The position numbers and the translations under genes are program-made. A stretch of 64,000 bases of DNA from NCBI GenBank assembly GCA_009760855.2, contig WPIO01000001.1, positions 18,565,501 through 18,629,500 on the forward strand. The letters are read 5' to 3'. Below the pieces are notes generated by a model that was not told where the DNA came from, made no database searches, and worked only from the letters and a program-made list of their open reading frames with translations. The DNA is from Cristatella mucedo (taxonomy: Eukaryota; Bryozoa; Phylactolaemata; Cristatellidae). How positions within the stretch are numbered: position 1 is the stretch's first letter; each line of letters opens with the position of its first letter. Of the stretch, positions 1-13,293 are shown in pieces.

Positions 1-479
1 CGAGCGAGGCTTAACGCTTGACACAGCTATTAAAATTGCAAACGCCGCCGCAAATCGCGGAAAGGAGCCCAGCTCATCGCCCAACCTCATTTAGACAGCG
101 ACCGCAATTTTGACGAGCTTCGCTATCAGCGTCACACCGAACGGAAGCCCGGCGCTTCTTGCCGGGCTCGCCGGGATCACCAGAGGCGGGACAGTCGGCA
201 CTTGAAAGAAAGCGTGTGGTTTATTTGTTTGACAGTCGGCCACCTTCAGAACGTCTGTCGAATGAAAGGGAAGTCGGCGGGGCTTTTATGACTGAAGGGC
301 AGAGCGCCTAACGGGGCAGATGCAAACTCAGCGGAGCGGAGCGCCGGGAGCCGAATGCCGAACAGGAACTTGACACCGACTTCTTCTGATACCAAAGCTC
401 ATCGCATTGAAGATGAATTGGAAACAATCCAAGCCATCAATGGCCAAGTGCTACCAGCCTACCTTATTAAAGTAGATAT
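1..479. other. Unassigned 5' edge
   Basis: No recognisable gene or repeat was found. Moderately GC-rich; a 63-codon open frame at 355-546 matches nothing I know and may be the eroded upstream part of the adjacent gypsy relic. Confidence 0.3.
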
Positions 480-1251
480 TGAGGAACACGACCTCGGAGT
501 CCGACGCGGGTTCGAGCGTATCAACAATTCCAAAAACCGTATGTAAAAACTGTGCTCACAGCTGCCTCTCCAGACAACTTCAGCAGTACTACGCCCAAAT
601 GGGAGTGTGCAAACCCTACAGCCAGTGGGAGCTATGTGGCCTACGGTACGCTACGGATTGATCGCAACACGGCTGCGTCTTTTACGTAGCTTCCGAGCAA
701 GACGTTCCACCACTAGGCATAGATTGGATTGATAACTTATCCTCCACTTCTCTTGTTTCAGCGCATCTCACCGGATGTCCTTCGAGGATGTGTCGGTGCT
801 GGTATGAAAGAACTCGGCACTCTTCAGCAGTTCTCCGGGTAATTTCGCTGGCTTAAGCGCAGCGTTGCATCTTAAACCAGGAACTGGACCTGTGCATCAA
901 AGGCACAGGACTCTGCCTCCTTCGCTATAAGCGAAAAGTGTGAGAAGGAACGTGAACGTGAATGAGAACGTGAACGTGATGGGGCTGGAAAAAGTGATGA
1001 TGTTGTCACTAAAACGCAAACCAGCGCAAACGGGCCACTCCGGTTGTAAAAGTAATTAATCCGACGGGAGTGTTCGTCTGTGTGGTGATTATAAGGACAT
1101 GTTGAATCTTTACTTTATTGTGTACAAGCACAAAATGAAATCTATTGACGATATTCAGAAAAAAATGAAAGGCAAGGTATTGGTCACCAAACTTGATCTG
1201 TCTAGAGCCTTCACTCAGATACCACTAGAGATGTATCTCGGCAATGCCTGA
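480..1251 (+). mobile_element. Degraded Ty3/gypsy gag-pol relic
   Basis: The clearest part is 1072-1248, where one frame reads VRLCGDYK, then SIDDI, then KLDLSRAFTQIPL. These are hallmark motifs of the Ty3/gypsy reverse transcriptase N-terminal half. Immediately upstream (about 1036-1071) ATPVVKVINPTG fits the preceding RT segment but lies in another frame, so there is a frameshift. At 540-655 a Cys-rich stretch beginning CKNC and continuing with a Cys/Tyr-rich second half resembles an eroded Gag zinc knuckle. The reading breaks at a stop at 1249-1251. The family is known to be an LTR retrotransposon lineage. The fragment is too damaged to be active, and no LTR was found next to it. Confidence 0.7.
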
Positions 1252-1337
1252 CTACAACGCCCGGACAGCGCTCGGGACTGGACGCTTGGGACAGCTTGCC
1301 TCGTGGTTAACAAATATAAATACAAATATGCATACAT

Positions 1338-1475
1338 TTAATTCATTTCTAGAGAACTTAATCTCCATTAAGACGCTTCGCGTATGCCACAGGGCTCGAG
1401 CCCACGACCTCGGCCATCAAATCTTGACCTTGGCCGGGGTGAGCAACTACCACTGGGTCAAATGGTCTCGGCTGA
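1338..1475 (-). mobile_element. SINE-A copy (tRNA-derived, LINE-like tail)
   Basis: Read on the minus strand it has a tRNA-like head with box B GGCTCGAGCCC, followed by the tail with AGAGATTAAGT/TCT shared with the local LINE 3' end. It aligns by eye with the copies at 6561, 9553, 36492, 42199, 51506 and 55917. Confidence 0.75.
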
Positions 1476-1890
1476 GGGCAAGGAGCGGAAGCGAGCCAGC
1501 ATTGGCTGATGCCCGTGCGAAGCCTAAAGCAATGCGGCCGGCGGCCTGTGGCGGCCCCCCCCGGCATCGACTCGCTCGACGGCGGGCTCGGCGCCCTCGG
1601 CTGCTCCGGCGGCTTCGGAGCGGAGCTAGCTGGTCCGCCGGTAACGAAGCCGCGACGATCGACGCGCGCAGATAGTAAAAAGTAACGCGAGGGAGTGAGT
1701 TAAAGTCAACCGAAGCGCTTCACGACGTTACGAATGGCAGCCGCCGCGAATGGCTGCCTGCGGCACCGCTCCGAAGGCTGAAGCCGCCGGCCTGAGCGCA
1801 GTCGCTCGCAGCCACTGCGGCCAGCTGCGATGCATGCCCTTTGGGCAGATAGCGCCGCGTTCGAGCGCTGCCCCGCTGGAGCAGCTTCCC

Positions 1891-2096
1891 GCTCTCAGCT
1901 CCCCGCTCTCAGCTCCCCGCTCTCAGCTCCCCGCTCTCAGCTCCCCGCTCTCAGCTCCCCGATCTCAGCTCCCCGCTCTCAGCTCCCCGCTCTCAGCTCC
2001 CCGCTCTCAGCTCCCCGCTCTCAGCTCCCCGCTCTCAGCTCCCCGCTCTCAGCTCCCCGCTCTCAGCTCCCCGCTCTCAGCTCCCCGCTCTCAGCC
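1891..2096. repeat. 14-bp minisatellite, about 14.7 copies
   Basis: The unit GCTCTCAGCTCCCC is repeated head to tail with almost no variation; one copy carries GATCTC at 1961. Because 14 is not a multiple of 3, all frames cycle through the same 42-nt period, which explains the periodic PALSSPLSAPRSQL-type open frames here. Confidence 0.95.
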
Positions 2097-2814
2097 AGCG
2101 GCGGCAATCGGCTTTCGCCACACCGAGGCCACGATCGACGCGGCCGGCAACCCTGAGGCCCGCCCGTCCGCGACGACTCTGCCAGTGTGGGGCCGATTGC
2201 GAGTCGTCCGCCGGGTGGTCGTCTGCCTCGCTAGTCTCTCACCTCCTCACCCCCCTTCGCCCGGGGAATCCTTGGACGTGCGTAGGGCAGCGAGCGTCGG
2301 GCTGCACGACGCTCAGCCTCGCAGCGTGCTCTCCTCTACGTCAGCTTGGAGTTCGGCTTCATGCAGGCAAGGACCCGCTTTCGCAGCTGTCGCCCAGTCT
2401 GCAAAGTCAACACAATTAGTTAATTAGCCGGCGTTCTTCCTTCTTCTACGGCGCTAGAGGATGGCGGCGCGGTCTTCTGGCGGCCGTATGAGGTCGCAAG
2501 GCGATCCGCTTTCGTGGCTGACAACGCGTCTCTCGGCGCCTCTGCCGCGTGTGGACAGCGCTCGCCAGAGAAACCACCCACGTAAGACACGACGGCGACG
2601 ATCGGAAACAATAGTAATAGTAATAGTAATAAGGGAATAATCAACGGCGCCGAGGCGACCGGTCGCTCGCACGACCGCCTAGCCGAGAGTGTGGATCAGA
2701 GCCGCAGACTCGAAATCGCGGGATTCGGTCTTTTGTGTGTGCTTCAAAATCAAGCCGAGAAAGTGTCACGTCTTACCGAAGGTAGCCCGTGGTTTCAGTG
2801 GTGGTGGTGTATGT
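2097..2814. other. GC-rich unassigned stretch
   Basis: CpG-rich sequence with no recognisable protein in any frame. A short AATAGT/AATAAT run lies at 2609-2632. Confidence 0.35.
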
Positions 2815-3146
2815 GCTTTCGTGTGCGCGAGCGTGTGTGTGCATGTGTGTGTGTGTGGGGGGTGTGTGCATGCGGTGTGCATGTATAAGCGCGAGAGCAT
2901 TCGTGAACAAGCGAGAGAGCCAGCTGGCGAAAGAGAGAGCGAGAGAGAACGAGAAAAAACAGTGAGAGAGAGTGTGCGTGTGTGAGAGAGAGAGCGAGAG
3001 AGAGAGAATGTGTGCGTGTGTGAGTGTATGTATGCGTGTGTGCGTGTGTGCGTGCGTGCGTGTGTGTAATAAGATAAGGTGTGTGCGAGAGAGAGAGAGC
3101 GGGAGAGGGAGCGAGCGAGCGAGAGAGAGATAAGATAAGGTGTGTT

Positions 3147-3193
<47 letters not shown>

Positions 3194-3322
3194 GAGACAT
3201 ACAGAGAGTGAGTGATAGGATAAGGTGTGCGAAAGAGATAGTGAGAGAGAAAGGGGGAGGGGAGAGAGAGGGAGGGAGGAGAGAGAGAGAGCGAGAGAGG
3301 AAGAGAGAGAGAGAGCGAGAGA

Positions 3323-3360
<38 letters not shown>

Positions 3361-3432
3361 AAGAGTGAGCGAGAGCGAGAGAGAGAGAGAGAGAGGGAGA
3401 GAGGGAGAGAGGGAGAGAGAAAGAGAGTGAGA
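2815..3432. repeat. Compound (GT)n / (GA)n tract
   Basis: Starts with GT-rich sequence (about 2815-2885) and passes into GA-rich sequence with interspersed GTGTG and GCGAGC. Three non-GA islands carry GATAAGATAAGGTGTG or close variants at about 3068-3085, 3129-3146 and 3214-3230. Long open frames on both strands (Arg/Glu plus strand, Ser/Leu minus strand) are artefacts of the dinucleotide repeat. Confidence 0.9.
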
Positions 3433-3756
3433 GGTCGCATGGCTGAGACACGCACAGAACGCTCCTCTTCGATATGCCAAGTCGTGTGGGGGCGGATTCT
3501 GTACATGACGGCCCCGGTTTCGAATCCTACTGGTGGTGAGATTTCTGCCAGTCAATCGATGCTAATCATAATAGGACGGTCGGCAATGCCCGTATGGCGT
3601 TTGATGTGCGAAGTTAATTTGCAGGATGCTCCAAACAACCCCTCACAATGCCATAGGTTCGGCCCAATGCACCTTCGCCAGTGAACTTGGCCGTAGGCAT
3701 TTCCTTTTTTAGCCGGTTGCTACCGGGAGGTCTGCATGCCTCGATTGCTGATTAGA
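3433..3756. other. Unassigned; one box-B-like motif
   Basis: Nothing recognisable except GGTTTCGAATCC near 3513-3525, which resembles a tRNA box B and the SINE-B head. No box A was convincing, so this is not called as a SINE. Confidence 0.3.
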
Positions 3757-3797
3757 GAGGGAAGGGTGGGAGGTAGGGAGGGAAGGTGGGAGCTAGG

Positions 3798-3830
<33 letters not shown>

Positions 3831-3865
3831 GGGGGGAAAGGACAAAGCGGGAGAGAGGGGAAGGA

Positions 3866-3926
<61 letters not shown>

Positions 3927-4040
3927 AAGGACAACACGGTAGAAATGAGAAGAAAGAAAGAGAGGGTGAGAGAGACAGAGGGAGGCAGAGGGTGGAAGGG
4001 AGGCAGGTAGAAAGGCAGGAGGAGAGAGATGGAGAGATGT
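3757..4040. repeat. (GA)n-rich low-complexity tract
   Basis: GGGAGG-rich sequence followed by a nearly pure (GA)n run at about 3868-3922, then degenerate purine-rich sequence. Confidence 0.9.
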
Positions 4041-4299
4041 AGGGACAGCAGTTTTTAGCAGTCGAATTGGCTTGCCACCAGGTAAGCCCGGGCTGCCGGC
4101 GCTCGTGCGGTATTTGCCAGAGCCCGAAAGTTGAGAGTCGCGCGACTTGCCATCAGGCGTTCAGCTCAAAGGGTTTCCATTCCGAAAATGAACCTCTCTC
4201 ACCTGGGAGTGGGAGCTTGAGAGCCTACCCCGGGGAGGTACAATTCCTTTCACTATGCGAAACCCCAGTTAGCGAATTCGGCTGCGCGTGAGGGAGGAA

Positions 4300-6350
4300 G
4301 GAAGGAGCCGCGACGAGCCGAGAGCGCACTCTGTGCATTTATCCTGCATCGAATCGTGCACATTTTTTGAAGATGACTCGTCGCTTTCTCGGTGACTGCG
4401 GGATCGCATGCACTGCTGCTGCCGGCAGGCCGAACCACCGCCCCTCCTCCCCCGCCTCCCCTTCCTCCCGCCGCGCCGCCCCCCCCGCCGCCGCCTCGGG
4501 CAGCAGTTTGATCGAAGAATCGCATTGAAGTAGCGCCGAGCAGCGTCTAGCTGCAATTGGCCTAGCGATTGTAGCGTTCGCCGGCCTGTCCGGACTGTCG
4601 GCGAGAGAAGAGAGACACGCTACGGCGACCGACGGGTGAGCTGACGGCGTCGGTCTCTCGGGCGACAGCGGGCAGCAGCGGGGTGTTGCTCTATCTCGCT
4701 TGTCGGGCCTCTTCGTCGAAACGGGGGCCGCTCGGAGCGAGCGCACTTGCGCAATTGGTGCCCACTCGGAGAACGGTCCAGTCGAACGAGTCGTCGAGTC
4801 CGCCGCGCCCGGCGGTCCGAGCGGAAGAAGAGAAAAGCCTCCGCCCAGGTCCTCGACCTCCGCGACGCGGATACAAACGAGCTCGCGTTCGGCGACGCGG
4901 GCAGCTCGGACGCTCGCTCGGACGCGGGCAGCTCGCTGGAGCATCGACGGTGCTGCTTCCTTCGCGACTCGGAGCTCCGAGCTCCGAGGAGCGGTGAACG
5001 GGAGGAGAGCCGGCCGCCGCCCGAGCGACTGCCCGAGCTGTCAGTAGCGCTTAGCCACAGGCCTCTTCTCTTGTTTTGGCGAGTCTCGCTTTTCCTAGTC
5101 GAATAATGGGCCGCACTCGAGAGTGCGGGACCCAAAATCGGTCGGCGGCGCTTTCCCGCGCCTGCGCCGCCGGGCGAGCGCCAGTTGAGGGACGATCGTC
5201 GAGCCGAAGGGCTCGCGTGCGTTGCAGCGCGCATTGCAGCAGCGCGCTCCCGTCTTCGCCTCCGTTCGCGCGCGCGCGAACCGTCTCCCTCCGCTCTCGC
5301 CCGGTGCGCCGGCCCCGCTCGGTCTCCTCCCGCCGTCGCCGGCATCGAAGCGGCCCTGGCGATCTGCCGGCTCTCGCTGCTCGCCGCCTGCGCGCAAACG
5401 GCGCGTTCGAAGATGTCGCTCTTGCGCACGCTCGCGCGCGCGCGCCCCGGGCGAACTCGGTAGCCAGCGACGCCCGCGAGCGAGGATCGCAGCCGGCGCT
5501 GGCCAAGGACGCTGCACGCAGGCCGATTGACCTTTCGAGCGCCGCCGGGCACCTACGGCCGGCGTTCAGGCTGAACCCGACCTGCCGGCTCCGTTCCGGC
5601 TCCGCTGGCGCGGCACAGGAAGAGTCGAGTCAGCGCCACTTTTCCATCGCGAGGGTAGCGAGCGAACGTGCTCGAAGAAGTTTGCGTCGCCGTTCCGCCG
5701 CCGCGCCGCCTCCCGACGTCGCTTCCTCCGTCCGCTGTATGTACACAGTGTGTCTCGGCCGCCGCGCCCGCCCACCCGCATGCCGGGGTTGCGCCTGTCA
5801 GACAAAGAACAATCAGTGCGACCGCAAAGGCGAGCTGCTTATCGGACGGTGCGGCCTCGGCTGCCGCTCGGCTCGGCATCGCCCTCATCAGTCGGTGCCG
5901 ATAACTGCGGCGGTGACTTTGAGAGGTCGCGCGGCGGGAGGCGACGAGGCTCGCCGGGCTTCGCTCGGACTTGGGGCGCTGCAGCGAGGCGAAGCAGCCG
6001 GCGGCAGGCGCCGCGCGTCTCTAGCAAGAGTGCGAGTTTCTCGGAGGAGCGGACGACACGAGAGCGGCGCGCTGAAGCGTAGCTGCAGCGGCAATGCAGG
6101 AAGCAGCAGACGCTCGCTTGCTCCTCGCCTTCTTCCTGCTAGCTTCCAACGATCTCCGACGGAGACGGTGGATATACGCGCGCACACCGGATATATAGCG
6201 GTGGCCGATAGATATGTAGTGGCGGCCGCTAGAGCCTCGCGGGCCGAGGCTCCAGCGGCCGGCGAGCAAGCGACCGAAGCGACCGAAGCGACCGAAGCGA
6301 CCGCCACAAGGCGCCCTTTGCAAGCCGAGAAAAAGGAGCGGGGCAACTAA
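4300..6350. promoter_or_regulatory. CpG-rich island, no confident coding content
   Basis: About 2 kb of strongly GC- and CpG-rich sequence in which stop codons are rare, so long frames are open on both strands (for example 5076-6350 plus and 4620-5552 minus). Their translations are compositionally Arg/Ala/Ser-rich, lack domain-like blocks and overlap each other, so they look like composition artefacts. CpG islands of this kind usually mark a promoter and 5' exon; the direction of any transcript is unknown. A short ATATATAG stretch near 6189 could be TATA-like but is not diagnostic. Confidence 0.5.
6270..6302. repeat. 9-bp tandem repeat
   Basis: GCGACCGAA repeated about 3.7 times at the right edge of the CpG island. 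The minus-strand translation is a VASVASVAS-like run. Confidence 0.85.
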
Positions 6351-6418
6351 AAGCTCGCTCTGTCGTAAGACGTATTGGCCGTGCAGTTGAAGTGCACAGA
6401 CGCGCTTAGTCGCCTACG

Positions 6419-6453
6419 GAGTGTGTGTGAGAGTGAGAGAGAGAGAGCAGTGA

Positions 6454-6523
<70 letters not shown>

Positions 6524-6558
6524 GCAGTGAAAGAGAGCAGTGAAAGAGAGTGAGAGAA
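6419..6558. repeat. (GA)n tract
   Basis: Nearly pure GA dinucleotides with a few GCAGTGA interruptions, immediately upstream of a SINE-A insertion. Confidence 0.95.
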
Positions 6559-6560
6559 AA

Positions 6561-6705
6561 GAGCTGGTTTGGTCGAGCGGTCAAGGTGCTCGCCCCGAAC
6601 AAGATCTGGGTGAGGTCTTGGGCTCGAGCCCCAAGGCACATGTAAAGAGCCTGAATAGAGATTAAGTTCTCTTGGGGCGCTATATAAATGGATTATAATT
6701 TTATA
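6561..6705 (+). mobile_element. SINE-A, best-preserved plus-strand copy
   Basis: The head resembles a class II tRNA: GAGCTGGTTTGGTCGAGCGG (box A region, 6561-6580), a longer variable region, and box B GGCTCGAGCC at 6621-6630. From 6641 the tail matches the local LINE 3' end: AGAGATTAAGTTCTCT forms the inner hairpin and GGGGCGCTATATAAATG follows. Transcription would be by RNA polymerase III from the internal promoter (family knowledge). It lies between two (GA)n arrays. No open frame is expected. Confidence 0.8.
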
Positions 6706-9552
<2,847 letters not shown>

Positions 9553-9707
9553 CAATTCAATTTTATAGCGCCCCAAGAGAACTCAATCTTCACTCAGGCA
9601 CTTCACATATCATATGCCGTGGGGCTCGAACCCATGACCTTGGTCATTGAATACATTTACGTTGAGCTTGTTCGAGGCGAGCGCCTGAACAACTGGGCCA
9701 AACCAGC
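9553..9707 (-). mobile_element. SINE-A copy
   Basis: The minus strand reads GCTGGTTTGGCCCAG (head), box B GGTTCGAGCCCC, then the LINE-like tail ending in an AT-rich run at 9553-9575. Partial divergence in the anticodon region. Confidence 0.8.
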
Positions 9708-10319
9708 GAGGCAGTATATGCTGGAAACCTTTAGACAGGCTGCACCAGCTACGGAAGACGAAGGTATACAACAAGCAACAAGTCAACGCTTCAGCATATT
9801 GAGTGGCAAAAGTAGAAAATGAAAGTTTCATTGGAGTGCAGGACTTTAGCTCCAGCGCTGCTCATGCATGTCTCACACGATTGGACGAATCTGTCGAATC
9901 CCAGATCAATGTCCAAAAATGTTATTGTCCATGAAAACCAATATTTTAACGCTGTCATGCAAAGATACTGCCCAGTAATACCAATGGTGAGTTAGAAAAG
10001 CGTTTATCCAAATACTTTTGTAAAAAGAAAACGGATTACGGACTCCGGCGAAGGACCCCCAAGTGGCTGCAGTCCCTGCCGGACTGCAGCCGCTCATCGC
10101 CGTGATCGACATCTCGAATTTGCTTCTTGCACGTCTCTGATGAACTCGTTGCGAAACTTTTCTAGAGCTAGGCCAAAACACATTACCAGTCCTCTAAATC
10201 ATGTCACAACAGTTCTCCATACGATGAGCATAGACCTGTTACTGCTCACCATGACAAAAATATTAAAAATGTCTTCACGATTACTGGTGAAGTCAACTGC
10301 CCCTAAAGCTGGCCATTTT
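9708..10319. other. Unassigned stretch
   Basis: Nothing recognisable on either strand. Confidence 0.3.
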
Positions 10320-11822
10320 CAGGCTCCTCATTCAAAAGCCTAACCTAGATCGTGAGAATTTAAGTAACTTTTAGTCCAGTCTCCATTTTGTCATTCTTAA
10401 CAATTGCGCTTGAACGAGTAGCGGCTCAGCAGCTAAATGATTGCATCAATTCTTCAAATCCAGCTAGCAAGTTCGTATCGGGATGCAGAGCTAAAAATTC
10501 CACGGAAACTGCTCTACATCGGGTTAACAATGACCTTACGGCACAATTTGAATCTTGATAGAGCCACCGTGCTGAGCCACGCGGATCTATCAGCCACATG
10601 CCGAGCACATTTGCATGAGATAGAATAGGTATTAGTGATACAGCACTATACTGGAGTAGGTCATGCCCTAAGCGAGAAACCTCAGAATGTAAATGTTCAC
10701 TCCTGTACGTCATCTACGGAGCCCTTTATGTACGGGGTCAGGCTTCAGGTTTCGGGCGTAGGCACCATTATTTTTATACTTTGTAGTCTCCCTCTAGCCG
10801 ATGTCATCGCCAAAAGCAACCGTGGCTTTGATATCTACGACGACGGAGCCCATTTCTACCTATCATTCGACCCTTCTAAGCCTCTCGCTACTCATCTTAA
10901 TTCTCGTACGGTCTGCATCTAAGACATTTGCGCTCAGATGGCTACTATATTCCTGAAGCTTTTCGGAGATAAAGCCAACCTAACAGTTATAAATGGAAAA
11001 CCCAGTGTATCATCCGAAAGTTGGTAGACCTAACTCTTAAGATTGTTTCAGACAGCCACGCTCCATCGACGTCTATCCATAACCTAGATGTACTATTCCA
11101 AAATAATTTATAATTCATGGGCACATTTCCTCCACTGCTAAGTTGGCCCACTATCAGTTAATGAACACCCTCGAAATAAGGGTCTCCTTTGATTAGAGGC
11201 TGCTGCCAAACAAGTTCATTGTTTTGCGATATCGTGCCTAAATTCCCTTTATTCCCTTAGTCGTAGGCAGCCGGTGCAAACGTTAGCAGCTCGTATGGGA
11301 TCTCGTCAATGGACGACGCTGCCACATCTGTGCCACCACTGGTTTCTGAGCTTCGCTGGGTCCACATCCATCGAGCCTCGAATCGATTTTAAGATCCTTG
11401 TTCCGTCTTTCAGGTCACTGCACTCTCTTGCATCAGCCATCCTATCCTATCACCTTGCACCTGACATCCTATCATGACCTTTCACCTTGTAAGTCTCAGC
11501 TGAATATGCATCTGTTCCGGTCAGCTTTCCCTTCGCCCCAGTGAACTCTCCTGTTTTTTGATCTGATTTACTTTTAGTGCATACCTTTACATGATTCAGT
11601 GCACATTAATTGCCGGAGTTTTTAATAACCGGTGTCAATGAATGTCTTTATGCTTGCTTTAGCATGCTCGCCTATGCATGATGTTTGTTTGCTTTTGCGT
11701 GCTTTATACAGTGCATGTCACTAACCATTAGGTATTATTTATCTTGCAGCGAGTTAAAAAGCGCCTGGGTAGAGATTGAGTCCTATTAGGAAGCTATGAA
11801 AACGACGTATACTAGTTATTAT
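10320..11822 (+). mobile_element. Degraded CR1/L2-type LINE
   Basis: Collinear reverse-transcriptase landmarks in shifting frames: KPNLDRENLSNF and ALERVAAQQLNDC (about 10335-10440), FVSGCRAKNSTETALHRVNN (about 10470-10535), a YADD-box relic reading IYDDGAHFYLSFDPSKP (about 10830-10885), a C-terminal RIDFKIL...FRSLHSLAS block (about 11375-11440), and the 3' untranslated region ending in the hairpin tail near 11760-11815. Frameshifts and internal deletions make it inactive. The protein of this family is known to be a nicking endonuclease plus RT that copies its own RNA at the target. Confidence 0.8.
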
Positions 11823-11829
11823 GCATAAT

Positions 11830-11942
11830 AATATAATAATACTAATAGTCAATATAGCGTCCTCAGAGAGCTCAATCTCTTTCTAGGCACTTTACATTAG
11901 CTGTAAAAGAAGCATGATTGCTGAGAATACTGCGATAAATAA
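11830..11942 (-). mobile_element. LINE 3' end, tail to tail with previous copy
   Basis: The (ATA/AAT)n tail at 11826-11845 is followed by the reverse complement of the family 3' hairpin (GCTCAATCTCTTTCTAGGCAC) and CTTTACAT. It abuts the tail of the plus-strand LINE. Confidence 0.8.
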
Positions 11943-13137
11943 ATGGTCTTTTAGAATTTCAAAAGGCCGGTACAACGAAGTTTTTCTGATCAATTGATGC
12001 AAGAATCAACACTATAAACTCACAAAATTCTTTACGAACTGCAAATGCAAATGCAAGAAAATCGCATGTCCTCAAAAGCAATTATGTACAGGCAATAAAA
12101 AGACAGGAATCAAGGAAACTATATTCAGCATTGGCTCTGACCCCAACTATGCTCGGCTGGTGAATCCACCGGCGAGGGCCTCCTTAGGTTAGAGGCTGCG
12201 AGGGCAGTTTGCTACCGTTCTCAAGCCTGCTTTTATTGACATCGGCAACCATGTTGTTCGACTTACCGATAAGCATACTTTTGAAGGACTTGCTGCAGCC
12301 GTGTTGGAATTCATGGTTGAAAATAAAAAGGATATACAATTTTGATTGCAATTATGGTAGAGTACAATGTGAAGATTCTCTGCACAATCTAAGAAAATAA
12401 TGCAGCGAACAAGGTTTCGGTAGCCGCGTCCGCAAGGAACTAATAATAATCATGTAGTAAAGGGACTAGATCTCTTTTTTGGGCAACTTGAATAAGTTGA
12501 GATGGAAGCAGTACCAAGGCCAACTTAGCTTGAACATCAGTAGTTGATTTTTAAGCTTGCAATATGAATTCCTGTATATCAATAAAGTGCATTCTTTATA
12601 CTTATAATAAAATCGCCATTCAATAATAAGAAAGTGGGGTTCTCTTTATTAGGTGCCCGCTAATGCCGTAGGCTGAATAATCGATGCTACTAGTAACATT
12701 GAGTACAGGTCTGGGTGGAGATGGACTGGCTCATCGTCTTTGAATGGTGGAGAGGCACAGCCCCTGCCAGTCTCAAAGGCCCTTAAAATTTCAAGCGCAA
12801 AAAATACGCAATTACACGAGTGCCGCAGGTATCGCTACCGGCGAAACCGAAATCGTAGAAATGCTGGGCCAAGGAACCAAGGTCGCCGGACTCTTGCCAC
12901 ACGGGCGCCAGGCGTTCGACGCGGACGCTGAAATGCGACACACATGGGCAGATCAAATTTTGAACACGCCGAAATTGAGCGCTCAACTCAAGAGCCGGAG
13001 CTATAGCCTCGAGCCGAAGCTCCAGACGATTTCGCCGAAAAGCGCATTGACGCGCGGTGCGAATTCGCTGCGCCGCCGTTTGAGTGTCGTCGCCTCCAGC
13101 TATCCGACCAGCTATTCTAAAGTAAGAAGAATTAGTG
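11943..13137. other. Unassigned; bidirectionally open 12743-13238
   Basis: No recognisable gene. 12743-13238 is open for 164 codons on plus and 12783-13160 for 125 codons on minus; neither translation resembles a family I know. The local base composition is richer in GC than the flanks, so a diverged exon is possible but unsupported. Confidence 0.3.
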
Positions 13138-13293
13138 GTCGGCTGACTCAGCTGCCTCATTTACGTAGCAGCAAGAGCCTTAGCGGCCATCACTACCGCT
13201 CGCAGGGGTCAATAAAGGATAGCCCACTAAAGGACTAGAACCCACGGCCTGGTCTGTGAAGTGCGAACATCTCACCCGCAGGGCTGAGACCCT
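13138..13293 (-). mobile_element. SINE-B copy
   Basis: The minus strand shows the tRNA-like head with box B GTGGGTTCTAGTCC, the GGGCTATCCTTTATTGACCC middle, and a tail ending TGAGTCAGCCGACC, typical of the SINE-B family in this window. Confidence 0.7.

Noticed and set aside
1750-2427. 225-codon frame over the minisatellite
   Set aside because: Periodic PALSSPLSAPRSQL repeats come from the 14-bp unit read in a 42-nt cycle; flanks show no protein character.
2766-3684. Long Ser/Leu/His (minus) and Arg/Glu (plus) open frames
   Set aside because: Produced by (GA)n and (GT)n repeats, which contain no stop codons in several frames; same for 3752-4010, 6406-7038, 23807-24028, 39936-40221.
4620-5552. 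310-codon minus-strand open frame
   Set aside because: Same compositional artefact in the CpG island; no conserved motif.
5076-6350. 424-codon plus-strand open frame
   Set aside because: Arg/Ala/Ser-biased translation without domains, overlapped by equally long frames in other phases; explained by CpG-rich composition.
6561-6640. True tRNA gene
   Set aside because: The head has box A and box B but no convincing acceptor stem or cloverleaf, and is followed by the LINE-like tail; it is a SINE.
12743-13238. 164-codon plus-strand frame as a gene
   Set aside because: Open on both strands, no motif, no supporting signals; kept only as an unassigned region.
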